From assembly GCF_023228785.1 (NCBI RefSeq), contig NZ_JALOAN010000003.1, positions 1-64,000 on the forward strand: a stretch of 64,000 nucleotides of DNA, written 5' to 3'. The stretch is from Sulfurimonas sp. Lineage in GTDB: Bacteria; Campylobacterota; Campylobacteria; Campylobacterales; Sulfurimonadaceae. The position numbers were made by a program, and so were the translations under genes. Shown piece by piece: positions 17,298 to 26,388 of this stretch (position 1 is its first letter; each line of letters begins with the position of its first letter). The notes under the pieces are model-generated. The model did no database searches. It worked only from the letters and a program-made list of their open reading frames with translations, and was not told where the DNA came from.

Positions 17298-18512
17298 ATG
17301 AATACTATAGATGTAAAAATACACAATCAAAAAGTGGGTGAGCTCTTTTTTGAAAAAGAGTTAAATAGTTTTGGGTTTAACTATACAAAAGATTATCAGC
17401 CCATTTCTTTGATCATGCCTTATAAAAGCTCGTCTTACATATGGAAAAACAAGTTGCATCCTATATTTGATATGAATATGCCTGAGGGTTATCTGTTTGA
17501 GATTTTAAAACAATATATATCTAAAGAGCATGGATATTTGGATGATTTCTTAGTTTTTTCATATCTTTGCTCAAATATGCAAAGTAGGCTAACTTATGAT
17601 AGCAAACTTAGTAAAGATAAGTTTTTATCATTTGATATGGATGAGATTTTAAAAAATGACACCGAAGATACATTCTCAAACCTTGTATCGACCTACTTAA
17701 GCAAAAATGCCATAAGTGGAGTTCAACCAAAATCTTTAGCACTTCTTGAAGATAAAGAGAGTTTTACTACTAAAGAGTACATCGTAAAAACATGGGGTGA
17801 AGAGTATAAAGAACTAGCTTTAAATGAGTACTTTTGTCTAAAAGCTATAGAGAAGGCAGGTGTGAAAATCCCAAATATCAAACTATCAAAAAACAACAAG
17901 TTTTTAGTGGTAGAGAGATTTAATTATGATGAAGTTAGTGATAGCTTTCTTGGATTTGAAGAGATTCTAACCCTTCAAGGTAAAAACAAAGATGAAAAAT
18001 ATAGTGGTAGTTATGAGCAAGTAGCAAAGATTGTCTATAGTGTATCAACAAATAAACTAGCTGATATGCAAACACTTTTTAAAATCATAGTTATGAACTA
18101 TCTGCTCAAAAATGGGGACGCGCATCTAAAAAACTTTGGAATGCTTTATGATGAAAACATAGAAAATATTTGGCTATCTCCAGCATATGATGTGGTAAAT
18201 ACAGTTGTATATATCTACAAAGACAGACCAGCTCTAACTATGTTTGGTAAAAAAGTTTGGTTTGGCAAAGAGGAGTTAGTAAAGTTTGGCATTGAATCCT
18301 GCTACTTATCAAATAAAGAAGCAAATATCTTATACGATGAGTGCTTCAAGGCTTTAGATCTAGCTATAGATGAGCTTGAGCTCTACATAAAAACAAATGC
18401 TAAGTTTGAAGATGTAGGGCGCAAGATGCTTGATAGTTGGAGACTCTCAAAAGATCAAAAAACATACAAGGAGATCCCAGTTGAAATTACACGAAATTGG
18501 TCAAAGAGTTAA
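17298..18512 (+). CDS. hipA: HipA-type Ser/Thr kinase toxin
   Basis: The 404-residue protein has the HipA layout: N-terminal subdomain-1 (to about residue 105), a Gly-rich loop ISGVQPKSLALL (about 139-150) that holds the autophosphorylated Ser in relatives, the catalytic loop NGDAHLKNFGML (about 273-284) and the metal-binding AYDVVNT (about 296-302). HipA kinases phosphorylate aminoacyl-tRNA synthetases and stop growth. All catalytic residues appear intact. An inverted-repeat operator precedes it. The antitoxin gene follows rather than precedes it, the reverse of the E. coli order. Confidence 0.88.
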   Translation: MNTIDVKIHNQKVGELFFEKELNSFGFNYTKDYQPISLIMPYKSSSYIWKNKLHPIFDMNMPEGYLFEILKQYISKEHGYLDDFLVFSYLCSNMQSRLTYDSKLSKDKFLSFDMDEILKNDTEDTFSNLVSTYLSKNAISGVQPKSLALLEDKESFTTKEYIVKTWGEEYKELALNEYFCLKAIEKAGVKIPNIKLSKNNKFLVVERFNYDEVSDSFLGFEEILTLQGKNKDEKYSGSYEQVAKIVYSVSTNKLADMQTLFKIIVMNYLLKNGDAHLKNFGMLYDENIENIWLSPAYDVVNTVVYIYKDRPALTMFGKKVWFGKEELVKFGIESCYLSNKEANILYDECFKALDLAIDELELYIKTNAKFEDVGRKMLDSWRLSKDQKTYKEIPVEITRNWSKS

Positions 18513-18708
18513 AACCTTACGAAAAGAAAAAGCTATGACTCAGGTACAACTAGCAAAACTATGCGGCATTAGCCGAGTAACACTAGGCAAGATAGAAAGA
18601 GGTGAGCTTGGGAGCGTTTCTGTAAGAACACTAGATATTATCCTTGCTAGCTTAGGCTATGAGCTAGATATAAACCTAATCAGTGGCTATGGATTGCCTA
18701 GTTTATAA
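18481..18708 (+). CDS. hipB: HipB-like HTH antitoxin
   Basis: I choose a TTG start at 18481 (protein KLHEIGQRVKTLRKEKAMTQ with initiator Met, 75 residues). AAGGAG lies 7 bases upstream, and a longer ATG-started frame at 18430 would add unlike sequence read from inside hipA. The protein is one XRE/Cro HTH domain (MTQVQLAKLCGISRVTLGKI). It should bind the inverted repeat upstream of hipA and neutralise HipA. It overlaps the last 32 bases of hipA, ensuring coupled translation. Confidence 0.85.
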   Translation: MKLHEIGQRVKTLRKEKAMTQVQLAKLCGISRVTLGKIERGELGSVSVRTLDIILASLGYELDINLISGYGLPSL

Positions 18709-19488
18709 TCAACTCTTATATAAAAGTCGATACATCATAATGGAAGCTGCGACACTTACATTGAAGCTCTTAACTCCCTCAGCCATCTCAATAGTGAGCA
18801 CCTCATCGCATAAACTAAGCACTTCTTCTGATATTCCTTTGCCCTCATGCCCCATTAAAAGAACCCATTTTTTGGGAGCTTTTACTTGTGAGAGAAGTGT
18901 TGCATCTGGCGTAACTTCTGCGGCAAATACTCTATATCCATTTTTTTTAAGTCTCTCTATAGTCTCTCTTATATCTTCATAGATGTGGATTTTAAGCTTG
19001 CTCACATAACCCATAGAGACTCTTAAAGCTCGCCTGCCATAAGGGTGCGGAGATTGACAAGGCAGAAGGTAACTATCTACTCCTAAAGCGGCTGCACTTC
19101 TAGCAATAGATCCGACATTTTCAGTAGATGTTATAACGTCGAGCATCAAGATCTGATCGCCTAGTAGATCTAGCGGAGTTGGATCTGGGCGGATCCCGTG
19201 CATCATGCAGTTATGATGGATCTTATGTCCCACAATGCTCTGCATCTCTTCTTTAGTAGCAATAAAAAGCGTCTCTATCTTTTTTGACTCTATAAGATGT
19301 GAAAACTCATCGTAGTACTCTTTTGTAGCTAAGATGCTTTTTACTTTTACATCGCTCTCTAAGAGCATATTTACAACCTTTGGACTATCGGCTATAAAGC
19401 TGTTATCTGAACTAAAGGCGTTATCTCTTAACTTATGATAAATTTCTAGCTCTAGTGTGTTTATATTGTTTATTTTTATATATTTCAT
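18709..19488 (-). CDS. TrmH/SpoU family RNA methyltransferase
   Basis: The 259-residue protein has the SPOUT motifs: TSTENVGSIARSAAALGVD (motif 1), VLLMGHEGKGISEEVL (motif 2) and KSFNVSVAASIMMYRLLY (motif 3). An N-terminal substrate-binding domain occupies about residues 1-95. These enzymes 2'-O-methylate ribose in tRNA or rRNA with S-adenosylmethionine. The exact nucleotide is unknown. The gene is convergent with hipB (stop adjacent at 18708/18709) and divergent from the cytochrome b gene. Confidence 0.87.
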   Translation of the reverse strand: MKYIKINNINTLELEIYHKLRDNAFSSDNSFIADSPKVVNMLLESDVKVKSILATKEYYDEFSHLIESKKIETLFIATKEEMQSIVGHKIHHNCMMHGIRPDPTPLDLLGDQILMLDVITSTENVGSIARSAAALGVDSYLLPCQSPHPYGRRALRVSMGYVSKLKIHIYEDIRETIERLKKNGYRVFAAEVTPDATLLSQVKAPKKWVLLMGHEGKGISEEVLSLCDEVLTIEMAEGVKSFNVSVAASIMMYRLLYKS

Positions 19489-19522
19489 CTGCGGTATAAT
19501 AGCACAAACAAAGGAGCTTCAC

Positions 19523-20092
19523 ATGAAATACTCAACATCTTTTCGCATCTGGCACTGGCTAAATGCTATAGTTATTTTAGGTCTTATTGGCACTGTGCTT
19601 TTAAGAAAAACTTTTTTAAGTTGGAGGACGAACTCTGAACTTATCATGCTAGAACTCTCAAAGATTGACATTAGCATCACAAGTGAACAAGCAAAAGTTA
19701 TAGCAAAAGCTATCAGATCTGGTATGTGGGAGTGGCACTACATCTTAGGTTACGCTCTTGTCGCCTTAGTTTTTTTTAGAATCTATCTCTATTTTAAGGA
19801 TAATTCAAAAAAAGAGAGTTTTAGCTCCCTAGATATGCATAAAAAAGCAGTTCGCATCTCTTATTATATTGTATACGCTACTATACTTTTTATGGCTCTT
19901 AGTGGCTTTACTATGTACTTTTATGAGTCTTTAGGACTTGCAAAAGAGACAGCTCACAGTATAAAAGAGATCCATGAACTAGTCTATAACATTCTTCTAT
20001 ATTTTGTACCACTTCATATCATAGGTGTCTTCGTAGCTGAAAATAGAGATGAAAAAGGGATAGTATCTACCATGATAAATGGAAAAAGTTAA
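19523..20092 (+). CDS. Cytochrome b561-like membrane protein
   Basis: I choose the ATG at 19523, with AAAGGAG eight bases upstream; a longer frame from 19457 would reach back into the divergent gene. The 189-residue protein starts YSTSFRIWHWLNAIVILG, with four membrane helices. Candidate heme-binding His residues occur in IWHWLNA, WEWHYILGY and VPLHIIGV. This is the Ni/Fe-hydrogenase-type or b561 diheme cytochrome pattern. It would pass electrons between quinone and a periplasmic partner. A -10-like TATAAT lies at 19493-19498. The partner protein is not adjacent. Confidence 0.8.
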   Translation: MKYSTSFRIWHWLNAIVILGLIGTVLLRKTFLSWRTNSELIMLELSKIDISITSEQAKVIAKAIRSGMWEWHYILGYALVALVFFRIYLYFKDNSKKESFSSLDMHKKAVRISYYIVYATILFMALSGFTMYFYESLGLAKETAHSIKEIHELVYNILLYFVPLHIIGVFVAENRDEKGIVSTMINGKS

Positions 20093-20682
20093 ATAATCTT
20101 CTTATCTACCCTAAACCACCCAGCTATTGAATATCTTTTTTTGATGGCTGGCAAAACTTCATGCGGAAACTTTTCACTCAAAAAGACGACTAGTGTATCT
20201 GCTTTTGGTTCTACTTTTTTCAAGAAACTTCCATCTTCATTATAGATAACCAACTCTCCTCCGTCTCCTTGTTTCCAATCTTTATTTAAGTAGTAAACAG
20301 TTGTTACAACTCGGTTTGTAGAGTTTTTAAAAGCATCCAAATGTGTCTCATAAAAATCACCTTTTTTATAGATGGCGTAGTGACTTTCATAGTATGTAAG
20401 GACCATAAAAAGAGTTTTGTTTAAGTACTCTCTTAGTCCCTCTACAAAAGCTAAAAACTCGCTTCTAACTGAGCCATCATCATCTAACCAATGGATTCTG
20501 TCTCGTCTTCTACTTAGATCTATTTTTTTAAGATCGGAGATCCCAGCAGGTTTAAAATTGTTCTCTATTTTTGCATCTTTTAAAAGTAGTTGTGAGAGGT
20601 TTTTACTTATGGCATCTTCTATGACAATATATCCAACATCGACTAAAGCATCTGTTATTTTTGAATATATTGTTTGGTTCAT
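20089..20682 (-). CDS. 2-oxoglutarate/Fe(II)-dependent oxygenase (prolyl hydroxylase-like)
   Basis: The 197-residue protein has a double-stranded beta-helix oxygenase pattern. Fe ligands lie in YETHLDAFKN (HxD, about residues 111-113) and FPHEVLPA (distal His, about 173), and a 2-oxoglutarate-binding Arg in RYSIAGWFRVD. The preceding VTTVYYLNKDW is typical of the prolyl 4-hydroxylase-like branch. The substrate is unknown. It overlaps the cytochrome b gene by four bases at the 3' ends. Confidence 0.82.
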   Translation of the reverse strand: MNQTIYSKITDALVDVGYIVIEDAISKNLSQLLLKDAKIENNFKPAGISDLKKIDLSRRRDRIHWLDDDGSVRSEFLAFVEGLREYLNKTLFMVLTYYESHYAIYKKGDFYETHLDAFKNSTNRVVTTVYYLNKDWKQGDGGELVIYNEDGSFLKKVEPKADTLVVFLSEKFPHEVLPAIKKRYSIAGWFRVDKKII

Positions 20683-20815
20683 ATGCGTACCTAATATTGA
20701 TATCGCATTGTAGTGAGTTTTTTAGGATTTTTACCATGTATTTGTGTGGTTTTGTAGAGTTAGTTTTTGAAGTTGGCTAGATAAGCACTTTGCTTATCTA
20801 ACTTAGTTATAGTTT

Positions 20816-21790
20816 CTATATTGGAAGAACGCGGATATTTTTAGAAAGTTTCTCTTTTAGAGTTGACTCTATCGCATAGAGTGTTCCAGTTGCTGATGAT
20901 GCACAGCCATTACAAGCACCAAGGTAACGGATATAGATATCTATATACTCATCGCCTTTTTTGATGTCTATAACTTCCATATCTCCACCATCCATTATAA
21001 GGAATTGGCGAACGCTCTCATCTATAACAGCATCGACTGCTTTTATCTGCTGAACTAGGGTCATATTAGCAAAATCTCCAGTTGCACCAGCATCAGCTGC
21101 TGCTTTCATCTTCTCTTCATCCATCTCTTTTCTTGTATCTCTTAAAATGTCTACCAAGTACCACTCACGCTCTTCGTGTCCACCTGGTTTGATACAGCTC
21201 TTACAAAAACCACCTGCTTTTGTATAGTCTGTGATCTGCTCGATTGTTGTTAAATCATTTAGGCGGATAACCTCTCTTAGAGTGCTAAGACTAACTCTCG
21301 CACACTCACAAACGATGATCTCTTCTTCAAAACTCTCAGCGTCAACGCCTTTGTAAAGACCTGCTGCTTTTTTTATAACATCGTAAGCCATAACAGAACA
21401 GTGCATCTTTTGAGGTGGAACTGCTGGAGTGTCTGGATCATCACGAAGTGCAAACTCAACATCTATGTTTGTGATCTTTACAGCTTCATCTACAGTTTTT
21501 CCAATACAAAGCTCAGTCATAATGTCAGAAGATGCTATTGCAGTCCCACAACCAAAACTCTTAAACTTTGAATTTACGATCTTGTCGTTTGTTGGATCGA
21601 TCTCCCAGTACAGACGAACAGCGTCTCCACAGCTCTCAGCACCAAAGTCTGCAACAATAAGTTTGTTACCACGAGACTCTGCTTCTGCTTCGCTGATCTC
21701 GCCTTGATGTTGAGGGTTGTTCATAAGTGTCGTTACTTTATTCGAATACGCGTCCCAAAGGGATTCGCCTAACATATCTGCTTTTGCCAT
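20816..21790 (-). CDS. nifU: NifU Fe-S cluster scaffold
   Basis: The 324-residue protein has the three NifU domains. An IscU-like N-terminus has cysteines in ESCGDAVRLYW, FGCGTAIASSD and KMHCSVMAYD. A central BFD-type [2Fe-2S] domain has EIIVCECARVS and GGFCKSCIKPG. A C-terminal NifU domain has CxxC in GACNGCASSAT. It assembles Fe-S clusters with sulfur from NifS. No nitrogenase genes are nearby; Campylobacterota use this pair as the housekeeping system. nifS lies upstream with a 242-base gap that contains a structured leader. Confidence 0.92.
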   Translation of the reverse strand: MAKADMLGESLWDAYSNKVTTLMNNPQHQGEISEAEAESRGNKLIVADFGAESCGDAVRLYWEIDPTNDKIVNSKFKSFGCGTAIASSDIMTELCIGKTVDEAVKITNIDVEFALRDDPDTPAVPPQKMHCSVMAYDVIKKAAGLYKGVDAESFEEEIIVCECARVSLSTLREVIRLNDLTTIEQITDYTKAGGFCKSCIKPGGHEEREWYLVDILRDTRKEMDEEKMKAAADAGATGDFANMTLVQQIKAVDAVIDESVRQFLIMDGGDMEVIDIKKGDEYIDIYIRYLGACNGCASSATGTLYAIESTLKEKLSKNIRVLPI

Positions 21791-22032
21791 AACTTTATTT
21801 CCTTATAATTTATTTCATAAATTTCAAGGGAACCTTTTCCCTATTCATCTGTCACGCAAAACGAACAAGTCCGTTTTACTACGCTAACGCTGAGTTTCCT
21901 TCGGCAGGAAGCCCTCGGCACTTGTGCCTCTTTGATTACCTTTTCAAACTCTTAACCAATTTTCAATCTTTTTGGAACCGCGAACTTCTTCGGGGCTGGT
22001 GTGGCATTTAAGCCTAAAGCCTCTAATCACCA
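21791..22032 (-). other. Leader region between nifS and nifU
   Basis: This 242-base gap has no open frame I can support. The part next to nifU (21801-21834) resembles the sequence in front of aroC (41221-41252). Both read, on the plus strand, CCTTA...TTATTTCATAAA followed by a short G/C arm (GGGAACC or GGAAACC). The rest contains short inverted pieces (for example CTTCGGCAGGAAG around 21900). It may be a transcribed leader or a small intergenic repeat. Confidence 0.4.
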
Positions 22033-23247
22033 TTAATGGTGGTGCAGCTCGCAATCTTTCGCTTCTCCACCCTTAGTTGGCTGTTGAGTTGCGTATGAAC
22101 TTGAGATGCTTCTAAGTCTCTTTACTGCGTTTTGAAAGTGGCTAATTGCGTAGTCTATCTCTGCATCAGTTGTAAAACGGCTCAGACTTAAGCGGATCCC
22201 TGTGTGAGCTAGTTCGTTGTCAGCTCCAATAGCTAGCATAACTGTGTTTGCTTCAAGTTCTTCACTTGCACACGCTGAGCCAGTTGATGCACCGATTTCG
22301 CCCTTATTTAGATCCCAAAGCATACTCTCGCCTTCAACGCCTTTGACGGAGATGAGTATTGTATTTGGAGTGCGGTTTTCTCGATCTCCGACTATCATAG
22401 TGTCGCTTATTTGCGTGATCGCATCTTCTAGTCGGTCTCTCTTTGCTCTAATTTTAGCAGCTGTTTCTTCTATATTTGTAGTTGCAAGCTCTATAGCTTT
22501 TCCCATACCAACTATAAAAGGAACATTTAGCGTTCCAGAACGGCGACCACCCATATGCTCTCCACCATGTAAAAATGGAGTAAGTTTTTGAGAATTTCTA
22601 ATATACAGAGCTCCAACGCCCTTTGGACCATGAAACTTATGTGCACTCATAGATACAAAGTCAACATGAAGAGATTGTAGATCTACTGGGATTTTACCTA
22701 TAGCTTGAACGCCATCAGAGTGAAAAAGAACACCTTTTTCCTTACAGATCTCGCCAATCTCTTTTATAGGAAATATCATACCTGTCTCATTTGATGCCCA
22801 CATTACAGAGACTAAAGCAGTTTTATCTGTAATAAAGCTACGAACTGTGTGAGCTTCTACAACACCTTGCTCATTTACAGGCAGATATGTAACTTTTACA
22901 CCTTGCTCTTCTAAAAATCTACAGGTTGCTAGTACTGATGGATGTTCAACCTCCGTTGTCACCATATGGTTTTTATCTCCATTGACAATAAGATCTGAAA
23001 ATACTGACTGTAAAACCCAGTTATTTGACTCTGTTGCACAGGATGTAAAAACTATATCATCATTATCACTTGCATTTAAAGCTGTATAGACTTGATCTAT
23101 CGCCTTGGCTAAAGCTGGATGTGATGATGTACCAAATTTGTGAAGTGAGTTTGGATTTCCGTACTGCTCACTAAAGTATGGTAGCATTGCTTCTACTACT
23201 AGTGGATCAACCATCGTTGTAGCGTTGTTGTCTAAATAAACTTGCAT
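22033..23247 (-). CDS. nifS: NifS cysteine desulfurase
   Basis: The 404-residue PLP enzyme starts MQVYLDNNATTMVDP. It has the PLP-Lys region in FVSMSAHKFHGPKGVGAL (about residue 205) and the catalytic Cys loop in GSACASEELEANTV (about residue 328). It provides sulfane sulfur from cysteine to NifU. The C-terminal tail is His-rich (ELHHH). The length and motifs are normal for NifS/IscS. A palindrome at 23280-23296 lies in its promoter region. Confidence 0.92.
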   Translation of the reverse strand: MQVYLDNNATTMVDPLVVEAMLPYFSEQYGNPNSLHKFGTSSHPALAKAIDQVYTALNASDNDDIVFTSCATESNNWVLQSVFSDLIVNGDKNHMVTTEVEHPSVLATCRFLEEQGVKVTYLPVNEQGVVEAHTVRSFITDKTALVSVMWASNETGMIFPIKEIGEICKEKGVLFHSDGVQAIGKIPVDLQSLHVDFVSMSAHKFHGPKGVGALYIRNSQKLTPFLHGGEHMGGRRSGTLNVPFIVGMGKAIELATTNIEETAAKIRAKRDRLEDAITQISDTMIVGDRENRTPNTILISVKGVEGESMLWDLNKGEIGASTGSACASEELEANTVMLAIGADNELAHTGIRLSLSRFTTDAEIDYAISHFQNAVKRLRSISSSYATQQPTKGGEAKDCELHHH

Positions 23248-23279
23248 GTTTTACCTTTAATTTAGGGTTGTTTCTAATT

Positions 23280-23296
23280 AAGACAATTTTTGTCTT
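23280..23296. promoter_or_regulatory. Palindrome upstream of nifS
   Basis: Seven-base perfect arms AAGACAA and TTGTCTT flank TTT, 33 bases before the nifS start. Symmetric sites in this position often bind a repressor such as an Rrf2 or Fur-type iron regulator. It does not match a consensus I can name, so only the symmetry and position support it. Confidence 0.4.
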
Positions 23297-23399
23297 CTTT
23301 TACTTTTGACATCATATATAGTTTGTTATTATGTTATGCTTAAACTAAACTGACTTACCGTTTTATTTAAGGTATAATTCCATCTAAAAGGCTAAAAGC

Positions 23400-23903
23400 A
23401 TGTGCAATTTTAACAAACAAAACGAAAATACAAAAGAACTACTCCATCTTTTAATAAGCAAACTAGCTCTAAAGGTCGGCGGAGCCAACTATTTGCTAGG
23501 ACTTATGGAGAAGATGAAAGATATTAAACCAAATGCACTTATGCATAAAGATAGAAAAATTATCTCACAAAAACTTAGTATATCATGGAATAAGGTAGTT
23601 TTCAAAGACAAAATAGATGTTTTAGAAGAGATTTTACATACTCGAAAGAGTTCAGAGGGCTTAAATTTCAATATTTTAGATGAAGAAAATGCTAAAAAAA
23701 GAAAAAACATTCTAAATATGGTAAAAACTCTTTCTCCTATTATATTTGTAGTAACTCCAAGAGATGATAACGAAGCAGAAGGCTTTGAATTTACTCCATT
23801 TGAGACTACAGAAGATGGGCAGGTAAGCATAAATCCTATCTTTATGACTATGTTTTTTTGCTCAAATGAGTTTACAAAAAAAGCTCTGAAGTACCAATCT
23901 TAA
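23400..23903 (+). CDS. Conserved-looking protein of unknown function
   Basis: The 167-residue soluble protein starts MCNFNKQNENTKELLHLL, with no signal peptide or membrane segment. It has a helical N-terminal half and an acidic stretch (PRDDNEAEGFEFTPFETTED) near residues 120-140. A -10-like TATAAT lies about 35 bases before the start (near 23371). I do not recognise the family. It stands alone between divergent nifS and leuC, and the coding composition is normal for this genome. Confidence 0.65.
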   Translation: MCNFNKQNENTKELLHLLISKLALKVGGANYLLGLMEKMKDIKPNALMHKDRKIISQKLSISWNKVVFKDKIDVLEEILHTRKSSEGLNFNILDEENAKKRKNILNMVKTLSPIIFVVTPRDDNEAEGFEFTPFETTEDGQVSINPIFMTMFFCSNEFTKKALKYQS

Positions 23904-23985
23904 ACTCGTGCTTATCACGACTTCACTAAAATTTTAAATCTTAAATGGTATAATCGCGAAATTATTACTTATAAAAAGGTTTATT

Positions 23986-25251
23986 ATGGCTCAAACTATA
24001 ACAGAGAAGATATTTTCACAACATGTTGGCAAAAAGGTTTTTGCAGGCGAGATAGTCCGCTCTAATATCGACATGGTTATTGGGAATGACATTACAACTC
24101 CTATCTCTATCAAAGCATTTGATGAGAGTGGTGCTACAAAACTAGCAAATCCAGATGGTTTTTCTATAGTTCTAGACCACTTTATCCCAGCAAAAGACAT
24201 TGCATCTGCAAACCAAGCTAGGATCTCTCGTGATTTTGCAAAAAAACATAATCTTAAAAACTTTTTTGATGAAAAAGACATGGGAATAGAGCACGCGCTT
24301 CTACCTGAAAAAGGTCTTATCGTTCCAGGCGATGTAATTATCGGTGCAGACTCACACACTTGTACTCACGGAGCACTTGGAGCTTTTTCAACTGGTATGG
24401 GATCTACAGATCTCGCTTTTGCAATGATCACTGGAGGAAACTGGTTTAAAGTTCCCCAAACTATAAAAGTCAACCTTAGCGGAAAACCTCAAAAGCATAC
24501 AACTGGTAAAGATATTATTCTAGAGATCATCCGTCTTATCGGTGTTGATGGAGCACTTTACAAAACTTTAGAATTTACGGGAAGCACAATTGAGCATTTA
24601 AATATGGATGATAGATTTTCAATGTGTAATATGGCAATTGAAGCTGGGGCAAAAAGTGGCATAGTAGCATATGATGATGTTACAGCAGAGTTTTTAAGCG
24701 ATAAAAAACTTGCGAGAGAGCCTCGTATTCACTACTCAGATGCAGATGCATCTTATGTAGAAATTTTAAATATAGATGTAGCTAAACTAGAGCCAGTTAT
24801 TGCTTACCCTTTCTTACCATCAAATGGTCACTCTATAACACAAGCTGTAAAAGACAACATAAAAATAGATCAAGCCTTTATAGGAAGCTGTACAAATGGT
24901 CGTTTGGGCGACTTAAAAGTTGCATCTGAGATACTAAAAGGACACAAAGTCCACGAAGATGTCCGCCTAATAGTCACGCCAGGCACTCAACAAATTTTAA
25001 AAGATGCTTATAAACTCGGTTACATAGATATTCTAATTGACGCTGGTGGAGTTGTTTCAAACCCAACTTGTGGGGCTTGTCTAGGCGGATATATGGGGAT
25101 CTTAGGCGATGGCGAAGTAGCTGTCTCTACTACTAACCGTAACTTTGTAGGTCGTATGGGCTCTAGAAGCTCAAAAGTTTACCTAGCGAACTCTGCAGTT
25201 GCAGCTATCTCAGCTATAAAAGGCTACATAGCAGATCCAAGAGTTAAGTAG
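23986..25251 (+). CDS. leuC: 3-isopropylmalate dehydratase large subunit
   Basis: The 421-residue aconitase-family protein has HTCTHGALGAFSTG, GSCTNGRLGDL and NPTCGACLGGYMG, which contain the three cysteines that hold the [4Fe-4S] cluster. The length matches the shorter (about 420 aa) LeuC branch rather than the 466-residue E. coli form. With LeuD it isomerises 2- and 3-isopropylmalate in leucine synthesis; homoaconitase-type substrates cannot be excluded. leuD is not in this window. The AAAAAGG ribosome site is close to the ATG. Confidence 0.88.
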   Translation: MAQTITEKIFSQHVGKKVFAGEIVRSNIDMVIGNDITTPISIKAFDESGATKLANPDGFSIVLDHFIPAKDIASANQARISRDFAKKHNLKNFFDEKDMGIEHALLPEKGLIVPGDVIIGADSHTCTHGALGAFSTGMGSTDLAFAMITGGNWFKVPQTIKVNLSGKPQKHTTGKDIILEIIRLIGVDGALYKTLEFTGSTIEHLNMDDRFSMCNMAIEAGAKSGIVAYDDVTAEFLSDKKLAREPRIHYSDADASYVEILNIDVAKLEPVIAYPFLPSNGHSITQAVKDNIKIDQAFIGSCTNGRLGDLKVASEILKGHKVHEDVRLIVTPGTQQILKDAYKLGYIDILIDAGGVVSNPTCGACLGGYMGILGDGEVAVSTTNRNFVGRMGSRSSKVYLANSAVAAISAIKGYIADPRVK

Positions 25252-25296
25252 TAAGCACTAACTCTTTAATAAAACTCAAAAAACAAAAGGAAATAC

Positions 25297-26388
25297 ATGA
25301 AAAAACTTCTTCTAATACCAACACTTTTACTATCTTCTAGCCTAATGATGGCAGCAGATTATGAAATCACGCCTATGATTGGCTATAACATCGCTGAGAA
25401 TAATATTGATTTGGATGATTATGCAACTTTTGGAGCTGAGTTTCAATACAACGCATTTGACTTTTTTTTAAAGCCTGAGCTTTCTGTTTTTTACTCAAAA
25501 GCTGACTACAACACCAACAGACTTCCAAATGGTGCAGACACTGATGTATGGCGTTTAGCACTAAATGGTGTTTATGAGTTTGACAAAGTAGCCGGGTTTA
25601 TACCTCTTACTAAAGTAGGTCTTGGTTATGAGACTATGAATGGTCATAGCTACAAAGGGCAAACAGGAAATACAGACAGTGCATTTATTAATGCTGGATT
25701 TGGTGCTAAAATTCCCTTTACTGATATGCTCGCACTAAAACTTGAAGCTGTTTATATGCTCAAGTACAATGACACTAGATATGACAACAACTTAGCACTC
25801 CTTGCAGGTCTAAACTTTGCATTTGGAAGTAGTTCTCAAAAAACAGCGCCTGCACAAGAGAGTAAGCCTGTAGAGCAAATCAAAGAAGAGCCTGAAGAAG
25901 AGCTTGTTGAAGAAGCTGTAATGGAAGAAGAAGTTACAAGTGTAGTAGCTGTTGTAGATGGTGATGATGATAAAGATGGAGTTGCTAACTCTATAGATAT
26001 CTGTCCAAACACTCCAATAGGTCAAGCAGTAAATAGTGATGGTTGTCCTCTTAAGATAACGCTAGACATTAACTTTGAGTACGACTCTGCTAAAGTAGAC
26101 GCTGCGTCTGAAAAACTTGTTCAAGAATATGCAGACTTTTTAAATAAATACACCAACTATAGCACTAAGATAGTTGGTCACACAGATAGCATAGGAAGTG
26201 AAACTTACAACCAAAAACTATCTCAAAGAAGAGCCACCTCAGTAAGAGATATGCTTATAGAAAAAGGAGTTGATGCTCAAAAAGTAACTGCGGTAGGCAA
26301 AGGAGAGTTAGAACCTATAGCTGATAATACAACTGCTGAGGGTCGCGCTGAAAATAGACGTATCGAAGCTGAGTTAATCAGAAACTAA
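25297..26388 (+). CDS. OmpA-family outer membrane protein
   Basis: The 363-residue precursor has a signal peptide (MKKLLLIPTLLLSSSLMMAA), an N-terminal eight-stranded beta-barrel-like region (about residues 20-178), an acidic linker rich in Glu (about 190-225) and a TSP3-like calcium motif (DDDKDGVANSIDICPNTP). An OmpA C-terminal peptidoglycan-binding domain follows (VGHTDSIGSETYNQKLSQRR). It tethers the outer membrane to the cell wall. The overall layout is like CadF/OprF. Its stop directly abuts the mobA start. Confidence 0.88.
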   Translation: MKKLLLIPTLLLSSSLMMAADYEITPMIGYNIAENNIDLDDYATFGAEFQYNAFDFFLKPELSVFYSKADYNTNRLPNGADTDVWRLALNGVYEFDKVAGFIPLTKVGLGYETMNGHSYKGQTGNTDSAFINAGFGAKIPFTDMLALKLEAVYMLKYNDTRYDNNLALLAGLNFAFGSSSQKTAPAQESKPVEQIKEEPEEELVEEAVMEEEVTSVVAVVDGDDDKDGVANSIDICPNTPIGQAVNSDGCPLKITLDINFEYDSAKVDAASEKLVQEYADFLNKYTNYSTKIVGHTDSIGSETYNQKLSQRRATSVRDMLIEKGVDAQKVTAVGKGELEPIADNTTAEGRAENRRIEAELIRN

